Counted from the stretch's first letter, positions 1 to 8,703 are shown. The stretch: 27,112 nucleotides of DNA from Allopontixanthobacter sp041741895 (GCA_041741895.1 JBGSJO010000132.1:1-27112); one strand, 5' to 3'. Notes: generated from the sequence alone by a model not told the origin. A program made the numbers and translations.

Positions 1-277
1 TGGCGACCGCTTCGATTCGCCCCGCGTCGAGAGCAAGCCGGTCCAGCATGGCCTCGGCCAATCCAGCCTTGCGGGCAGCGGCCAGATCCAGCTCGTTTGC
101 CGCGAGAATCTCCGCCTCGGCCGCGCGCAGGCCTTGCGCAGCCAGTTGCAGGGCTTGCGCTTTTTCCGGACCGGAGAGGCGTGCCAGCCTGGTCTGGGCT
201 TTGCGCCCGGCACGGGCGAGACCGCCGACGAGGTCGGCGGGATTGGGCTGGGTTGCGCTGGCTTCTTGCTGTGTCAT
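1..277 (-). CDS. proA: Glutamate-5-semialdehyde dehydrogenase, N-terminal part (runs off window)
   Basis: Cytoplasmic enzyme of proline synthesis that reduces gamma-glutamyl phosphate to glutamate-5-semialdehyde with NADPH. Only the first 92 codons are present; the gene continues beyond base 1. The minus strand reads from ATG at 277 (MTQQEASATQPNPADLVGG) through an alanine-rich helical stretch containing EAEILAANELDLAAARKAG and LDRLALDAGRIEAVA. This is the characteristic N-terminal helix pattern of ProA (AN-x-DL-x-AA ... DRL-x-LD-x-xRI). The catalytic cysteine region lies outside the window. It is divergent from the M23 peptidase, with 219 bases between them that should hold both promoters; I see no clear site there. 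The family call is from recognition of this N-terminal motif alone. Confidence 0.85.
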   Translation of the reverse strand, partial: MTQQEASATQPNPADLVGGLARAGRKAQTRLARLSGPEKAQALQLAAQGLRAAEAEILAANELDLAAARKAGLAEAMLDRLALDAGRIEAVA

Positions 278-496
278 GATCGCGGGGTAGCAAGCGCAGC
301 CGCAATTGTCAGGGGACGATTGAGAATCCGGCACCAAACCATCTTCGCGGCTGAAAGTTCCCGGCGATTCGGGCGATTTCCACAAACAATCATCACTTCA
401 TCCCGCGATTGGGTCGATTCGCCCCTTCGCACCGCTGCCGGATTCGACCGCATCGGATTCGCGTGTTAGCGCGCCGCTCAGAAAAGAACATCGGGC

Positions 497-1690
497 GTGG
501 ACATAAGACGTGGGGTCGCTTTGAACAATAATATAACCGTCAGCGGATGGCTGAACCGCATCCGGGCATGGTTTCCTGACCGCGAATTTTTCATGCGGTC
601 ACAAGGCCAGGTCCGATTCATCAAGATATCATCGAAATTACAGATGATCGCCGCCGCAATCGTGCTGGCCGCGCTGCTTGCCTGGGCGATTTCCATGGCG
701 CTGATGGGCTGGGCCCAATACCGCGCGCAGGCGGATCTTTCATCGTTGCTGCAGCGCGAAGCCAAGGTCGCCACATCCGAAGAAACGGTAACGAAATATC
801 GCGGTGACATAAACCGGGTCCAGGCCGATCTGGTCGCCCGGCAGGAATTCCTCGAAGCCATGGTGCCGACGCTGCCCGACGATGTCAGGGTAGGCGAAAC
901 TGTCAGCGATTCGAGCATGGAAAGCGACAAGACGGTAACCAAGGTCAGCGCAATGATCCCGGAAGCCGCTGGCCTCGCGAAGCTCGAGGCCCGGCAGATT
1001 GCCTTTGCCGAACGCCTGACCCGGTTTGCCGACCGCCGGGCCGCCCGGGCGGCTGCCGCGATCCTGAAGCTGGGCCTGGATCCCAAGGCGATGCTTCGTA
1101 ACGCCGACCGGTCGGCCATGGGTGGTCCGCTCGAAGAACTGGCAACTGGTGCCGGCGGCAAGATCGATCCACGATTCGAACGCCTCGGCCTCAGCCTTGC
1201 CCGCATGGCTGCGCTGGAACGCGGCCTCGACGGGGTGCCGCAGGTAATGCCTGCCCGTATCGAAAATATCTCGTCCGGCTTCGGTTATCGCCGCGATCCA
1301 TTCAATGGCCGGGGCGCCATGCACTCCGGGCTTGATTTCAAGGGGGCGACCGGCGCGCCGATCCATGCCGCAGCGGATGGCCGCGTCAATTTCGTCGGCA
1401 GGAAATCGGGTTACGGCAATGTCGTGGAAGTCAGCCACGGGAACGGTTTGATGACCCGCTATGCCCATATGTCGAAATTCGCCGCCAAAGTAGGGCAGAC
1501 AGTCGCCGCTGGTGACATAATTGGCGCGATTGGCAGTACCGGCCGTTCGACCGGCCCGCATCTTCATTTCGAAGTGCGTATCAATAACCGCGCCGTAAAT
1601 CCTCGCCCTTTTCTGGAGTATGCTCCCGATGTTCTCAAAGAAGCCCGATCGGACACCGCGCCCCGTTCCGACAACCAGCACAGGAATTAA
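497..1690 (+). CDS. Membrane-anchored M23 (LytM) peptidoglycan endopeptidase
   Basis: Predicted periplasmic cell-wall hydrolase tethered to the inner membrane. From the GTG start at 497 the 397-residue product has a short basic cytoplasmic N-terminus, one transmembrane helix at about residues 50-72, a coiled-coil-like stretch at about 78-125, and a C-terminal LytM domain from about 255. The zinc motif is complete: HSGLD (H276, D280) and HLH (H355, H357), with YAHMS (H324) between. The domain should therefore be catalytically active, unlike degenerate EnvC/NlpD-type LytM factors. It overlaps the bactofilin gene by 62 bases. This M23-bactofilin pairing is known in alphaproteobacteria (LmdC-BacA), where the short cytoplasmic tail of the peptidase contacts the bactofilin polymer. 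That role is inferred from the pairing. The GTG start has no convincing Shine-Dalgarno, so the true start may lie downstream, for example ATG near 593, which would remove part of the tail. Confidence 0.88.
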   Translation: MDIRRGVALNNNITVSGWLNRIRAWFPDREFFMRSQGQVRFIKISSKLQMIAAAIVLAALLAWAISMALMGWAQYRAQADLSSLLQREAKVATSEETVTKYRGDINRVQADLVARQEFLEAMVPTLPDDVRVGETVSDSSMESDKTVTKVSAMIPEAAGLAKLEARQIAFAERLTRFADRRAARAAAAILKLGLDPKAMLRNADRSAMGGPLEELATGAGGKIDPRFERLGLSLARMAALERGLDGVPQVMPARIENISSGFGYRRDPFNGRGAMHSGLDFKGATGAPIHAAADGRVNFVGRKSGYGNVVEVSHGNGLMTRYAHMSKFAAKVGQTVAAGDIIGAIGSTGRSTGPHLHFEVRINNRAVNPRPFLEYAPDVLKEARSDTAPRSDNQHRN

Positions 1691-2105
1691 ACCGATGGCC
1701 AGTTCAAATTCCACATTTTCCGTTATCGGATCCGACGTCACCATTACCGGCAATGTCGCCGCCACAACCGAACTGCACGTCGATGGCAATATCGAAGGGG
1801 ACATCACCTGCGCATCGCTCGTCCAGGGTGAAGGCAGCGTGGTCAAAGGCATGATCGAAGCTGAAAGCGCCCGTTTGTCGGGCACGGTGATCGGCTCCAT
1901 CTCGGCGCGCGAACTGGTGGTGCTCAAGAGCGCGCGAATCAATGGTGATGTGCATTATGACGCGCTGACCATCGAACAGGGCGCAACGGTAGAAGGCCGT
2001 TTCGCGCCGCGAGCAGCGAAGATCAGTCCTGCCGCAAAGACGGATCTGAAGAACAATGATCCCAAAACCGGGGGTGACGAGCCGAAGCTGACTCTGGCCG
2101 GCTGA
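1629..2105 (+). CDS. bacA: Bactofilin (polymer-forming cytoskeletal protein)
   Basis: Small beta-helical protein that polymerises without nucleotide into filaments or patches under the inner membrane and scaffolds cell-wall enzymes. The core (STFSVIGSDVTITGNV to EGRFAP) shows the bactofilin rhythm of short glycine- and valine-rich strands (HVDGNIEGDI, VKGMIEAESARLSGTVIGSI, KSARINGDVHYDALTIEQGA). It is flanked by a disordered basic N-terminus and a charged C-terminal tail, 158 residues in all. The ATG at 1629 (MFSKKPD) is preferred over the in-frame ATG at 1620, because GGAG at 1615-1618 lies 10 bases from 1629 but only 1 base from 1620. It starts inside the end of the M23 peptidase gene, which suggests coupled translation and joint function in localised wall growth. 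Confidence 0.93.
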   Translation: MFSKKPDRTPRPVPTTSTGIKPMASSNSTFSVIGSDVTITGNVAATTELHVDGNIEGDITCASLVQGEGSVVKGMIEAESARLSGTVIGSISARELVVLKSARINGDVHYDALTIEQGATVEGRFAPRAAKISPAAKTDLKNNDPKTGGDEPKLTLAG

Positions 2106-2134
2106 CCCTGACTGGCTGACTGTAATCAGCTAAT

Positions 2135-2156
2135 CCCGGCGCAGGCTGTAGCCGGG
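2135..2156. terminator. GC hairpin between convergent genes
   Basis: Perfect 6-bp stem CCCGGC/GCCGGG with a 10-base loop, in the 64-base gap between the convergent bactofilin and acyl-CoA ligase genes. It has no following T tract, so it is only a candidate bidirectional terminator. Confidence 0.35.
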
Positions 2157-2169
2157 CCGGTCTGGATCA

Positions 2170-3846
2170 TTACAGCACTTGCGCACGCAAGGCCTTGCGG
2201 TCGAGCTTTCCGATCATCGTCTTGGGCAATGCATCGCGGACGACCACTTCCTTCACCCGCTCGTGCTTACCGACGCGGCTGTTGAGCCAATCGGCCAGCA
2301 CGGATGGATCGGCGGTTCTTTCCGTCCCATCAACCGGCGGATCGTTCAGCGTGATATAGGCCGCCGGAATCTCCCCGAGATAATCGTCGGGCACCCCGAT
2401 CACCAGCGCTTCCTTCACCGCTGGATTTTCCAGCAGCACCGCCTCCACATGGCTGGGGAATACCTTGAACCCGCCAACTGCGATCATGTCTTTGCTGCGG
2501 TCGACAATGGCGATGAAGCCTTCATCATCGATGGTGGCAATATCGCCGGTGCGCAGCCATGGCTCGCCGTCGATCCGGACAAATGCGGTTTCTGCCGCTT
2601 CGGGCCGGTTCCAGTAGCCGCGCATGATCTGGGGGCCGCGGATGACCAACTCCCCCGGCTCGCCCTTCCCGGCGGGTAAATTGGCGTCTTCCTTGTCGCG
2701 CAGCCTGACCCGGGTTTGCGGCAGGACCTGTCCGATGGTGCCCGGTTTGCGGGTTCCGACATAGGGGTTGGTCGACACGACACCGGAACTCTCGGTCAGG
2801 CCGTACCCTTCCACCAGACGGGCACCGGTTACGGCTTCGAACTTCTCCCGCAGCGGGGCCGGCAGCGGCGCGCCGCCAGAAATGCATATCTTCAAGGAGG
2901 AAAAATCGGTCTTCGTAACGTCCGGATGGTCGAGCAGCGCCTGATACATCGTGGGAACACCGGGGAAAGCGGTCGGCTTCACCCGGCTGATCGTCTTCAG
3001 GGCCTGCCCCGCATCGAAACGCGGCAGCAGCGCAATACAGCCGCCTTTCGCAACCGTGCGGTTCAGCACACAGGTGTTGGCAAATACGTGAAACATCGGC
3101 AGCACGCCCAGGATCATATCCCTGCCCTCAAACGGATCGATTGCATCCACCTGCAGGGCATTGGCCGACAGATTGGCATGGGTCAGCATCGCCCCCTTGG
3201 GCGTGCCCGTGGTCCCGCCAGTGTATTGCAGCAGCGCAAGGTCATTATCCGGATCAATTGCCACCGGCACGGGATCGCTGGGCGCAAGCAAATCCGTCCA
3301 TTTGCTGACATCGGGTCGATCCGGAATGGAGCTGATCTGTTTACGGCCAAGTAATTTCAGCGCCAGCCGCTTGCCCAGCGGCAACATATCGCCCAGCCGG
3401 CCAACCGTAAGGCTTTGCAGCGATGACCCGTCGAGCACCTTCAATGCACTGGGCAGCAAGGATACAACATCGATCGTGACCAGCAAACGCGTGCCTGAAT
3501 CCTCGACCTGCTGGGCCAGTTCGTCCACGCTGTATAGCGGCGAGAAATTGACCACTATCGCACCCGCCATCATCGCGCCGTAATAGGCGGAAATGTAGAT
3601 CGGGACATTGGGCAGAAACAGGCCGACCCGGTCGCCCTTGGCAATTCCGGCAGCCTGCAGGCCAGCGGCGAAACGGCGCGCCTCCAAAAAAAGATCGGCG
3701 TAGCTATAGGTACGTCCGACGAATTCGGCGAGCGGCGCAGCGGGCGCTGCATCCGTGCTGCGGGCGAACAGTTCAGGCAGGGGCACGCTTTGAAGAACCA
3801 TGTCCCAGGCGCAGGGGTGCTGATAGTTTGCGGTACTTACATCCAT
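2170..3846 (-). CDS. Long-chain fatty acid-CoA ligase (AMP-binding, ANL superfamily)
   Basis: Activates a carboxylic acid, probably a fatty acid, to its CoA thioester through an acyl-adenylate. The 558-residue product has the P-loop-like motif TGGTTGTPKGAMLTH, the adenylate-binding YGLTE motif (VEGYGLTESSG), the hinge motif GDIATIDDEGF followed by DRSKDMI, GGFKVFPSHVE, and the C-terminal catalytic lysine region LPKTMIGKLDRKAL. Length and motif order fit FadD-type enzymes. It lies downstream of the TrcR-type gene on the same strand, with a 69-base gap. The exact acyl chain specificity cannot be read from the sequence; dicarboxylate or medium-chain ligases of the same fold are alternatives. The ATG at 3846 is the first of the open frame; no strong Shine-Dalgarno precedes it. 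Confidence 0.9.
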   Translation of the reverse strand: MDVSTANYQHPCAWDMVLQSVPLPELFARSTDAAPAAPLAEFVGRTYSYADLFLEARRFAAGLQAAGIAKGDRVGLFLPNVPIYISAYYGAMMAGAIVVNFSPLYSVDELAQQVEDSGTRLLVTIDVVSLLPSALKVLDGSSLQSLTVGRLGDMLPLGKRLALKLLGRKQISSIPDRPDVSKWTDLLAPSDPVPVAIDPDNDLALLQYTGGTTGTPKGAMLTHANLSANALQVDAIDPFEGRDMILGVLPMFHVFANTCVLNRTVAKGGCIALLPRFDAGQALKTISRVKPTAFPGVPTMYQALLDHPDVTKTDFSSLKICISGGAPLPAPLREKFEAVTGARLVEGYGLTESSGVVSTNPYVGTRKPGTIGQVLPQTRVRLRDKEDANLPAGKGEPGELVIRGPQIMRGYWNRPEAAETAFVRIDGEPWLRTGDIATIDDEGFIAIVDRSKDMIAVGGFKVFPSHVEAVLLENPAVKEALVIGVPDDYLGEIPAAYITLNDPPVDGTERTADPSVLADWLNSRVGKHERVKEVVVRDALPKTMIGKLDRKALRAQVL

Positions 3847-3915
3847 GTCAATTTAATGGAGTAACACGCCAATCGGAGCAAGCAATTTGGTCCAGCAGCC
3901 AAATACGCCCTATGT

Positions 3916-4653
3916 TCAGGCAGCAGGCGGAAAACCGTTTTCCGGCGGTGTCTCGCCCGCTTCGGCGGCGCGCTTAGCTTCGAGCCATGCAGCCGCTTCG
4001 GCTTCCTGTGCCGCATCAGAAGCTGCCTTGACGTTTGCGGTCCGTTCGGCGCGCAATTCCTCGATCAGCTTCTCCCGGTCGCTGGTACCCTCGGCGACTA
4101 CAACCGGCTCTTCACCTTCAACCGGCACGATATTCTTGGCGGCCTTGGCCACTGCGGCGTCAAGTTCGCGCTGCGAACACAGGCCCAGCGTAACCGGGTC
4201 TTTCGCCTGGATATTCTGGATATTCCAATGTGTCCGGTCGCGGATCGCGTTGATAGTATTGCGGGTCGTGCCGATCAGTTTGGAGATCTGCGCGTCGGAA
4301 AATTCGGGATGATTGCGCAATATCCACGAAATACCGTCGGGCTTGTCCTGCCGCTTGGATACCGGCGTATAGCGGGCCCCCTTGGTTCGGCTGACCGCAA
4401 CGGGTGCCTTCTGCATCTTGAGGCTGTAGGCCGGGTCTGCCTGGCCTTTGGCAATTTCTGCCAGCGTCAGTTCGCCGGCGTGGACCGGATCGCGGCCGGT
4501 ATATTTGCTGCTGGCCAGATCATCCGCCATCGCCTGCACTTCGAGGATGTGAATGCCGCAGAATTCGGCAATCTGTTCGAACCCGAGCGCGGTGTTGTCC
4601 ACCAGCCAGGTGGCGGTCGCATGCGGCATCAGCGGTTTGACTTGGTCGGCCAT
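3916..4653 (-). CDS. trcR: DUF1013 family / TrcR-type cell cycle transcriptional regulator
   Basis: Alphaproteobacterial protein family annotated as a cell cycle transcriptional regulator. The 245-residue product starts MADQVKPLMPHATATWLVDN and carries the family's hallmark segments IAEFCGIHILEVQAMADD and DGISWILRNHPEFSDAQI. These are followed by a helix-turn-helix-like stretch (ISKLIGTTRNTINAIRDRTH) at about residues 123-142. The C-terminal 70 residues are acidic and alanine-rich, probably disordered or coiled. The start at 4653 is chosen over upstream in-frame codons because GGAG lies just upstream and the conserved N-terminus begins there. It is transcribed alone or with the acyl-CoA ligase. 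The terminator at 4680-4724 separates it from the glycosyltransferase, so its promoter must lie within or just downstream of that hairpin. Confidence 0.88.
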   Translation of the reverse strand: MADQVKPLMPHATATWLVDNTALGFEQIAEFCGIHILEVQAMADDLASSKYTGRDPVHAGELTLAEIAKGQADPAYSLKMQKAPVAVSRTKGARYTPVSKRQDKPDGISWILRNHPEFSDAQISKLIGTTRNTINAIRDRTHWNIQNIQAKDPVTLGLCSQRELDAAVAKAAKNIVPVEGEEPVVVAEGTSDREKLIEELRAERTANVKAASDAAQEAEAAAWLEAKRAAEAGETPPENGFPPAA

Positions 4654-4679
4654 GGTTTTCTCCGCCCGTTTCCGGGCCC

Positions 4680-4724
4680 AAAAATAAAGTAGAAAATATA
4701 AGGGCCGCCCCTTGGGGAGCGGCC
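4680..4724 (-). terminator. Rho-independent terminator of the glycosyltransferase operon
   Basis: GGCCGCCCC (4703-4711) pairs with GGGGAGCGGCC (4714-4724), with a single bulged A and a 2-base loop. On the minus strand the hairpin is followed by a T-rich tract (complement of 4680-4702). It lies 71 bases after the glycosyltransferase stop and before the TrcR-type gene. Confidence 0.75.
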
Positions 4725-4794
4725 GTTCACGCGTTGATTTAGGGCATCGCCGAAGTTTCGGCAAGAGAATTGGCGCAGACGCTGCGGCCCGGCC

Positions 4795-5874
4795 CTAAAC
4801 TGCGAGCGATAATTCCTCTGCCAGGGGGACCAGACCGGCGGCGAATTGCCGGGTTGCCTCCTCCCAACTGAATTGCCGCGCACGGGCGATGCAGTCCGCC
4901 CGGTTGCTGAACAGGGCAGCGGCGACGGCGCGGTCGAGATCTTGCGACAGGGCGCCGACACGCTCATCGACAATATCGGCCGGGCCGGGCACGGGGAATG
5001 CCGCCACCGGGGTCCCGCAGGCCAGTGCTTCGATCATCACCAGTCCGAAGGTATCCGTCCGGCTGGGAAAGACGAATACATCCGCGCCGGCATAGCAGCC
5101 CGCCAGATCGCGCCCGCCGCGTTTGCCCAGGAAGACCGCATCGGGGAACTTGCGCTCCAGCTCCGCCCGGGCCGGACCGTCACCGACCACTACCCTTGTG
5201 CCGGGATAGCTACCGGACAGAAACGCCTCCAGGTTCTTTTCCACCGACACCCGCCCGACATAGAGCTGGATCGGGCGCGGCAGGCTGGCGAATTCAGGCG
5301 GCATTGGCGCGTCCGGCGTAAAACATTCCAGATCCACCCCGCGGCCCCAATGGTGCAGGCGGTGGAGGCCATGGTCGCGCAATTCGCTGCGGATGCTGGC
5401 GGTCGCCACCATGATCCGTTCCGCCGGGCGGTGGAACCAGCGGATATAGCGCCAGAACAGGCTGGCAGGCAGATGGGTACGCTGCGCGAGATAATCGGGG
5501 AACTGGGTGTGGTACGCAGTGGTGAAGGGAACCCCCATTTTCGCGCAGTATCGCCTCGCTGCCAAACCTAGCGGGCCTTCGGTGGCGATATGCACGGCGT
5601 CGGGTGACAGTGCGGCCAGGCGCAGCCCAATGGTGCCCGGTATGGTCAATGCCAGCCGGATTTCGGGATAGGTCGGACAGGGAACAGATCGGAACTGGTC
5701 GGGCGAAATAACGGTGACGTCATACCCCCATTCGCGCAGTATCCCGGCCGTGGTGGTAAGGGTCCGCACGACCCCGTTCATCTGCGGCAGCCAGGCATCG
5801 GTGACAATCGCGATCCGTTCGGGAAACGGCCGCGATGCCCCGCCGCCGGATGGGAACCCTGTCATCCGGTTCAT
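4795..5874 (-). CDS. GT4-family glycosyltransferase
   Basis: GT-B fold retaining glycosyltransferase, probably acting at the inner face of the cytoplasmic membrane on a lipid acceptor. The 359-residue product begins with the donor-side motif IVTDAWLPQMNGVVRTL. It contains HIATEGPLGLAARRYC and AYHTQFPDYLAQR, and the C-terminal half has the GT4 signature VFPSRTDTFGLVMIEALACGTPVAA (EX7E region) with FPVPGPADIV. The N-terminal pattern resembles plant/bacterial SQDG synthase-like and mannosyltransferase MgtA-like members, so a nucleotide-sugar to glycerolipid transfer is likely. The acceptor is not determined by the sequence. The ATG overlaps the stop of the phosphoesterase gene (ATGA, 5871-5874), so the two are translationally coupled, which suggests joint work on envelope lipids. 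Confidence 0.88.
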   Translation of the reverse strand: MNRMTGFPSGGGASRPFPERIAIVTDAWLPQMNGVVRTLTTTAGILREWGYDVTVISPDQFRSVPCPTYPEIRLALTIPGTIGLRLAALSPDAVHIATEGPLGLAARRYCAKMGVPFTTAYHTQFPDYLAQRTHLPASLFWRYIRWFHRPAERIMVATASIRSELRDHGLHRLHHWGRGVDLECFTPDAPMPPEFASLPRPIQLYVGRVSVEKNLEAFLSGSYPGTRVVVGDGPARAELERKFPDAVFLGKRGGRDLAGCYAGADVFVFPSRTDTFGLVMIEALACGTPVAAFPVPGPADIVDERVGALSQDLDRAVAAALFSNRADCIARARQFSWEEATRQFAAGLVPLAEELSLAV

Positions 5875-6797
5875 GCCGCCGCCTTCGCATTATCCGCCGC
5901 AGCGCGGACTCCAGCCGCCTCGCGCCTGGCTATTTCGTCGGGCCAGTGGAGCAATTCCATCCTGCCATCGAAATGCTCCACCAGTGCATTGCAGCCTTCC
6001 ACCCAGTCACCGTCATTGTAATATTCGATGGATCTGCCGTCCTGGGCAAAGGTGCGGATTTCAGCGGTGTGGATATGGCCGCAAACCACTCCGTCCACCC
6101 CTCGCTCGGCAGCGGCGCGGGCAACCACTTCTTCGTAGCGGGAGATGAACTCCACCGCATTCTTGACCTTGTGCTTAGCCATTCTGGACAATGACCAATA
6201 GGGCAGGTCGAAGGCGCGCCGGACCCGGTTGACCCAGATATTCAGGCCCATCATCACATGGTACAAAGCATCGCCGACAAAGGCGAGCCAGCGGTGCGCC
6301 AGCATGATCGCATCGAATTCATCGCCGTGCAGGACCAGCAGCCGCCGCCCGTCCGCAGTATCATGAACCGCCGCCCGCAATATCTCGACACCGCCGAAAT
6401 TCATGCCCGAAAAGGGCCGGATCATCTCGTCATGATTGCCGGGAATATAGACTATCCGGGTGCCGCGCCGCGCACGTTTCAGAATTCGCCAAACGATGTC
6501 ATTGTGCTCGGGCGGCCAATAGACCTTTTTCCGCAGCCGCCAGCCATCGATGATATCGCCCACCAGATACATCGTGTCGCTGTCGGTATGGTCGAGGAAA
6601 TCGATCAGCAGATTAGCATTGCAGCCCTTGGTGCCGAGATGCACATCGCTGATCCAGATCGTGCGATAGCGTTGCCGCTGGCCGTGCGCAGGTTCGGGGA
6701 TGGCCGGTTTGATGTCGGGGAAACTGGCGACATTTCCCAGAATATCTGCGGGACCCAGAATATTTGCGGGAAACGGGAATATGCGGTCTTCGGCCAT
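5871..6797 (-). CDS. LpxH-like metallophosphoesterase (UDP-2,3-diacylglucosamine diphosphatase family)
   Basis: Calcineurin-like phosphoesterase related to LpxH. The dinuclear metal motifs are all present in the 308-residue product: SDVHLG (D51, H53), GDIIDGW (D81), GNHDE (N121, H122), HGDEFD (H157) and GHIHTAE near residue 241. Length and the DxH...GDxxDxW pattern match the family found beside a GT4 glycosyltransferase in sphingomonads. Whether it is the lipid A enzyme itself or acts on another pyrophosphate lipid is open. The first ~45 residues form a poorly conserved extension that includes a duplicated hexapeptide. The ATG at 6797 is preceded by a GGAGGA ribosome binding site. It is the first gene of the pair. 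Confidence 0.87.
   Translation of the reverse strand: MAEDRIFPFPANILGPADILGNVASFPDIKPAIPEPAHGQRQRYRTIWISDVHLGTKGCNANLLIDFLDHTDSDTMYLVGDIIDGWRLRKKVYWPPEHNDIVWRILKRARRGTRIVYIPGNHDEMIRPFSGMNFGGVEILRAAVHDTADGRRLLVLHGDEFDAIMLAHRWLAFVGDALYHVMMGLNIWVNRVRRAFDLPYWSLSRMAKHKVKNAVEFISRYEEVVARAAAERGVDGVVCGHIHTAEIRTFAQDGRSIEYYNDGDWVEGCNALVEHFDGRMELLHWPDEIARREAAGVRAAADNAKAAA
6736..6771 (-). repeat. 18-bp tandem duplication inside the phosphoesterase gene
   Basis: Two adjacent 18-base copies (6736-6753 and 6754-6771), each reading CCCAGAATATYTGCGGGA on the plus strand and differing at one base. The duplication is a multiple of three and encodes a repeated hexapeptide in the extension ahead of the catalytic domain (PANILG/PADILG). 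Confidence 0.9.
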
Positions 6798-6900
6798 GGG
6801 AATCCTCCTGGCGTACAGTGTCGCCTAAGGTCCATGGCAGGCATTTGTTACGCGGGAATCTCCGTTCGGTGACGGTTCGGAGTAAAACGGCCGAAGCGTG

Positions 6901-7518
6901 TCAGCCCATTGTCACAAAGCGCGGGGCGGTAGCCACCCGGCCCAGCCACGCGCAGACATGGCGGTAATCGCGCAGCGCGAAACCGCCAGCTTCCGCCACA
7001 TGGGTATAGGCATAAAGCGCAATATCGGCGAGGGTCATCGAGGTCCCGACAAACCATTCGCGCCCAACCAGATGCTCGTCCATCAGGGCGAGCGCATCGG
7101 TCCCCGCAATCCGCTTGGCCATAATCTGCGCGGTCTGCTGGGGGCTCAAATTCGCCTCGCCGACATATTGCAGCCAGAACCGCAGCGTGGCGATATTGGG
7201 TTCGTGGCTATATTGTTCGAAGAACATCCAGCGCAGCATTTCGGACTGTTCAAACCGGTCTTGCGGGATTAGCGGGCTGCCAACCGCGAGATACCAGCAG
7301 GCGGCGTTGCTTTCCGGCAGGAACCGGTCTCCGACCTGCAGCACCGGGATGCTTCCATGGCGATTGATCTTGCCAAGAAATTCCTCGGTCTTGGTTTCAC
7401 CTTTCATGATGTCGTAATCGCGCAGTTCCAACGGGATGCCGAGCAATGCAGCTGTCAGTTTGATCTTGTAGCAATTGCCGCTGCGGGGATCTTCGTGGAG
7501 CGTGAGGCGGTTTGTCAT
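6901..7518 (-). CDS. Glutathione S-transferase family protein
   Basis: Cytosolic GST of the thioredoxin-fold superfamily, 205 residues. The N-terminal domain starts LTLHEDPRSGNCYKIKLTA, with the candidate glutathione-activating serine S14 and the cis-proline motif GSIPVLQVGD followed by LPESNAACWYLA (the ES pair that binds the gamma-glutamyl group). The all-helical C-terminal domain contains the N-capping-box-like SMTLADIALYAYTH. The ATG overlaps the stop of the quinone oxidoreductase (7515-7518), so the two are coupled. Together they suggest detoxification of electrophiles or quinones. The substrate cannot be assigned. Confidence 0.9.
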   Translation of the reverse strand: MTNRLTLHEDPRSGNCYKIKLTAALLGIPLELRDYDIMKGETKTEEFLGKINRHGSIPVLQVGDRFLPESNAACWYLAVGSPLIPQDRFEQSEMLRWMFFEQYSHEPNIATLRFWLQYVGEANLSPQQTAQIMAKRIAGTDALALMDEHLVGREWFVGTSMTLADIALYAYTHVAEAGGFALRDYRHVCAWLGRVATAPRFVTMG

Positions 7519-8570
7519 CGTTCGGTCTCCAGCACGATTTTCCCGATATGGTCCCCGGCTTCCATCCGCGCATGGGCGGCGGCGGCATCGGCCAGCGGGA
7601 AGGACAGGTCCATCACCGGGCGCAGCCGGCCTTGTTCCACCATGGGCCAGACATTACGCAGGATTTCGTCGCAGACCGCCGCCTTGAACGCATCGGGCCG
7701 GACGCGCAGGGTCGATCCGGTCAGGGTCAGCCGGCGCGACATGATCTGCGCCATGTTGATTTCCGCCTTCATCCCGCCCAGCACCGCGATCGTTACATGG
7801 CGGCCATCTTCCGCCAGGCAGGCCAGATTGCGCGGCACGTAATCACCCGACACCATGTCGAGCACCAATTGCACCCCGGTTCCGCCGGTGATGTCCTTCA
7901 CGCGGTCGACGAAATCTTCCGCCTTGTAATTGATCGCATGGTCCGCCCCGATCACCCGCGCGGCATCGCATTTCCCCTCGCTGCCGCACGTCACGATCAC
8001 GGTCATATCGAACAGTTTCGCCAGCTTTATCGCCATGGTCCCGATACCGCTGGTTCCGCCGTGGACCAGCAGAGTCTCTCCCTCGCATGCCCAGCCGCGT
8101 TCGAAGACATTGTGCCACACGGTGAACAGCGTTTCAGGCAGCGCAGCCGCCTCTGCCAGCGACATACCCTCCGGAACAGGCAGGCAGTGATCATATCTGG
8201 CGAGGCAATATTCGGCATAGCCGCCGCCGGTAACCAGCGCGCAGACCCGCTGCCCGGCGGCATCCGGCGGTACACCGTCACCCATCGCCGCCACTTCGCC
8301 GGCAATCTCCAGCCCCGGGATCGGGGATGCCCCGGCAGGCGCGGGATAGAAACCCTGCCTCTGGATCACATCGGGCCGGTTGACCCCGGCAAAGGCAACC
8401 CTGATCAGCACTTCGCCCGCGCCCGGAAAGGGAACCGGCAATTCTTCCATGCGCAGCACATCCGGCCCGCCTGGCGCATCAAATCCGATCGCGGCCATGG
8501 TCTTTGGCGTCGCCCTTGGCATGGCCGCTTGTGTGGCCAACCCGGTGGTCGCTTCTGAAGTCTCGGTCAT
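7515..8570 (-). CDS. NAD(P)H-quinone oxidoreductase, PIG3-like (MDR family)
   Basis: Zinc-free medium-chain dehydrogenase/reductase that reduces quinones or alkenals with NADPH. The 351-residue product has the MDR catalytic domain (GAGEVLIRVAFAGVNRPDV, QGFYPAPAGASPIPGLEIAG), then a Rossmann domain with the nucleotide-binding motif VHGGTSGIGTMAIKLAK. The segment QGFYPAPAGAS followed by GGYAEYC is typical of the TP53I3/PIG3 branch. The N-terminal ~20 residues (MTETSEATTGLATQAAMPRA) are a variable extension, and an internal ATG near MPRATPK or MAAIGFDAPGG could be the real start. First gene of a two-gene unit with the GST. Confidence 0.9.
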   Translation of the reverse strand: MTETSEATTGLATQAAMPRATPKTMAAIGFDAPGGPDVLRMEELPVPFPGAGEVLIRVAFAGVNRPDVIQRQGFYPAPAGASPIPGLEIAGEVAAMGDGVPPDAAGQRVCALVTGGGYAEYCLARYDHCLPVPEGMSLAEAAALPETLFTVWHNVFERGWACEGETLLVHGGTSGIGTMAIKLAKLFDMTVIVTCGSEGKCDAARVIGADHAINYKAEDFVDRVKDITGGTGVQLVLDMVSGDYVPRNLACLAEDGRHVTIAVLGGMKAEINMAQIMSRRLTLTGSTLRVRPDAFKAAVCDEILRNVWPMVEQGRLRPVMDLSFPLADAAAAHARMEAGDHIGKIVLETER

Positions 8571-8703
8571 TTACGCCCCTACTATGCCTGCGGGTCCGAC
8601 CAGGACGCTGTAACATAATCGCTACAATCTGCCCTGTCCTGTGCACATTACGCGACGAGGGCCATTGACAGCAAGCACCAAGCATTGCGATCCTCTGTCC
8701 TGG

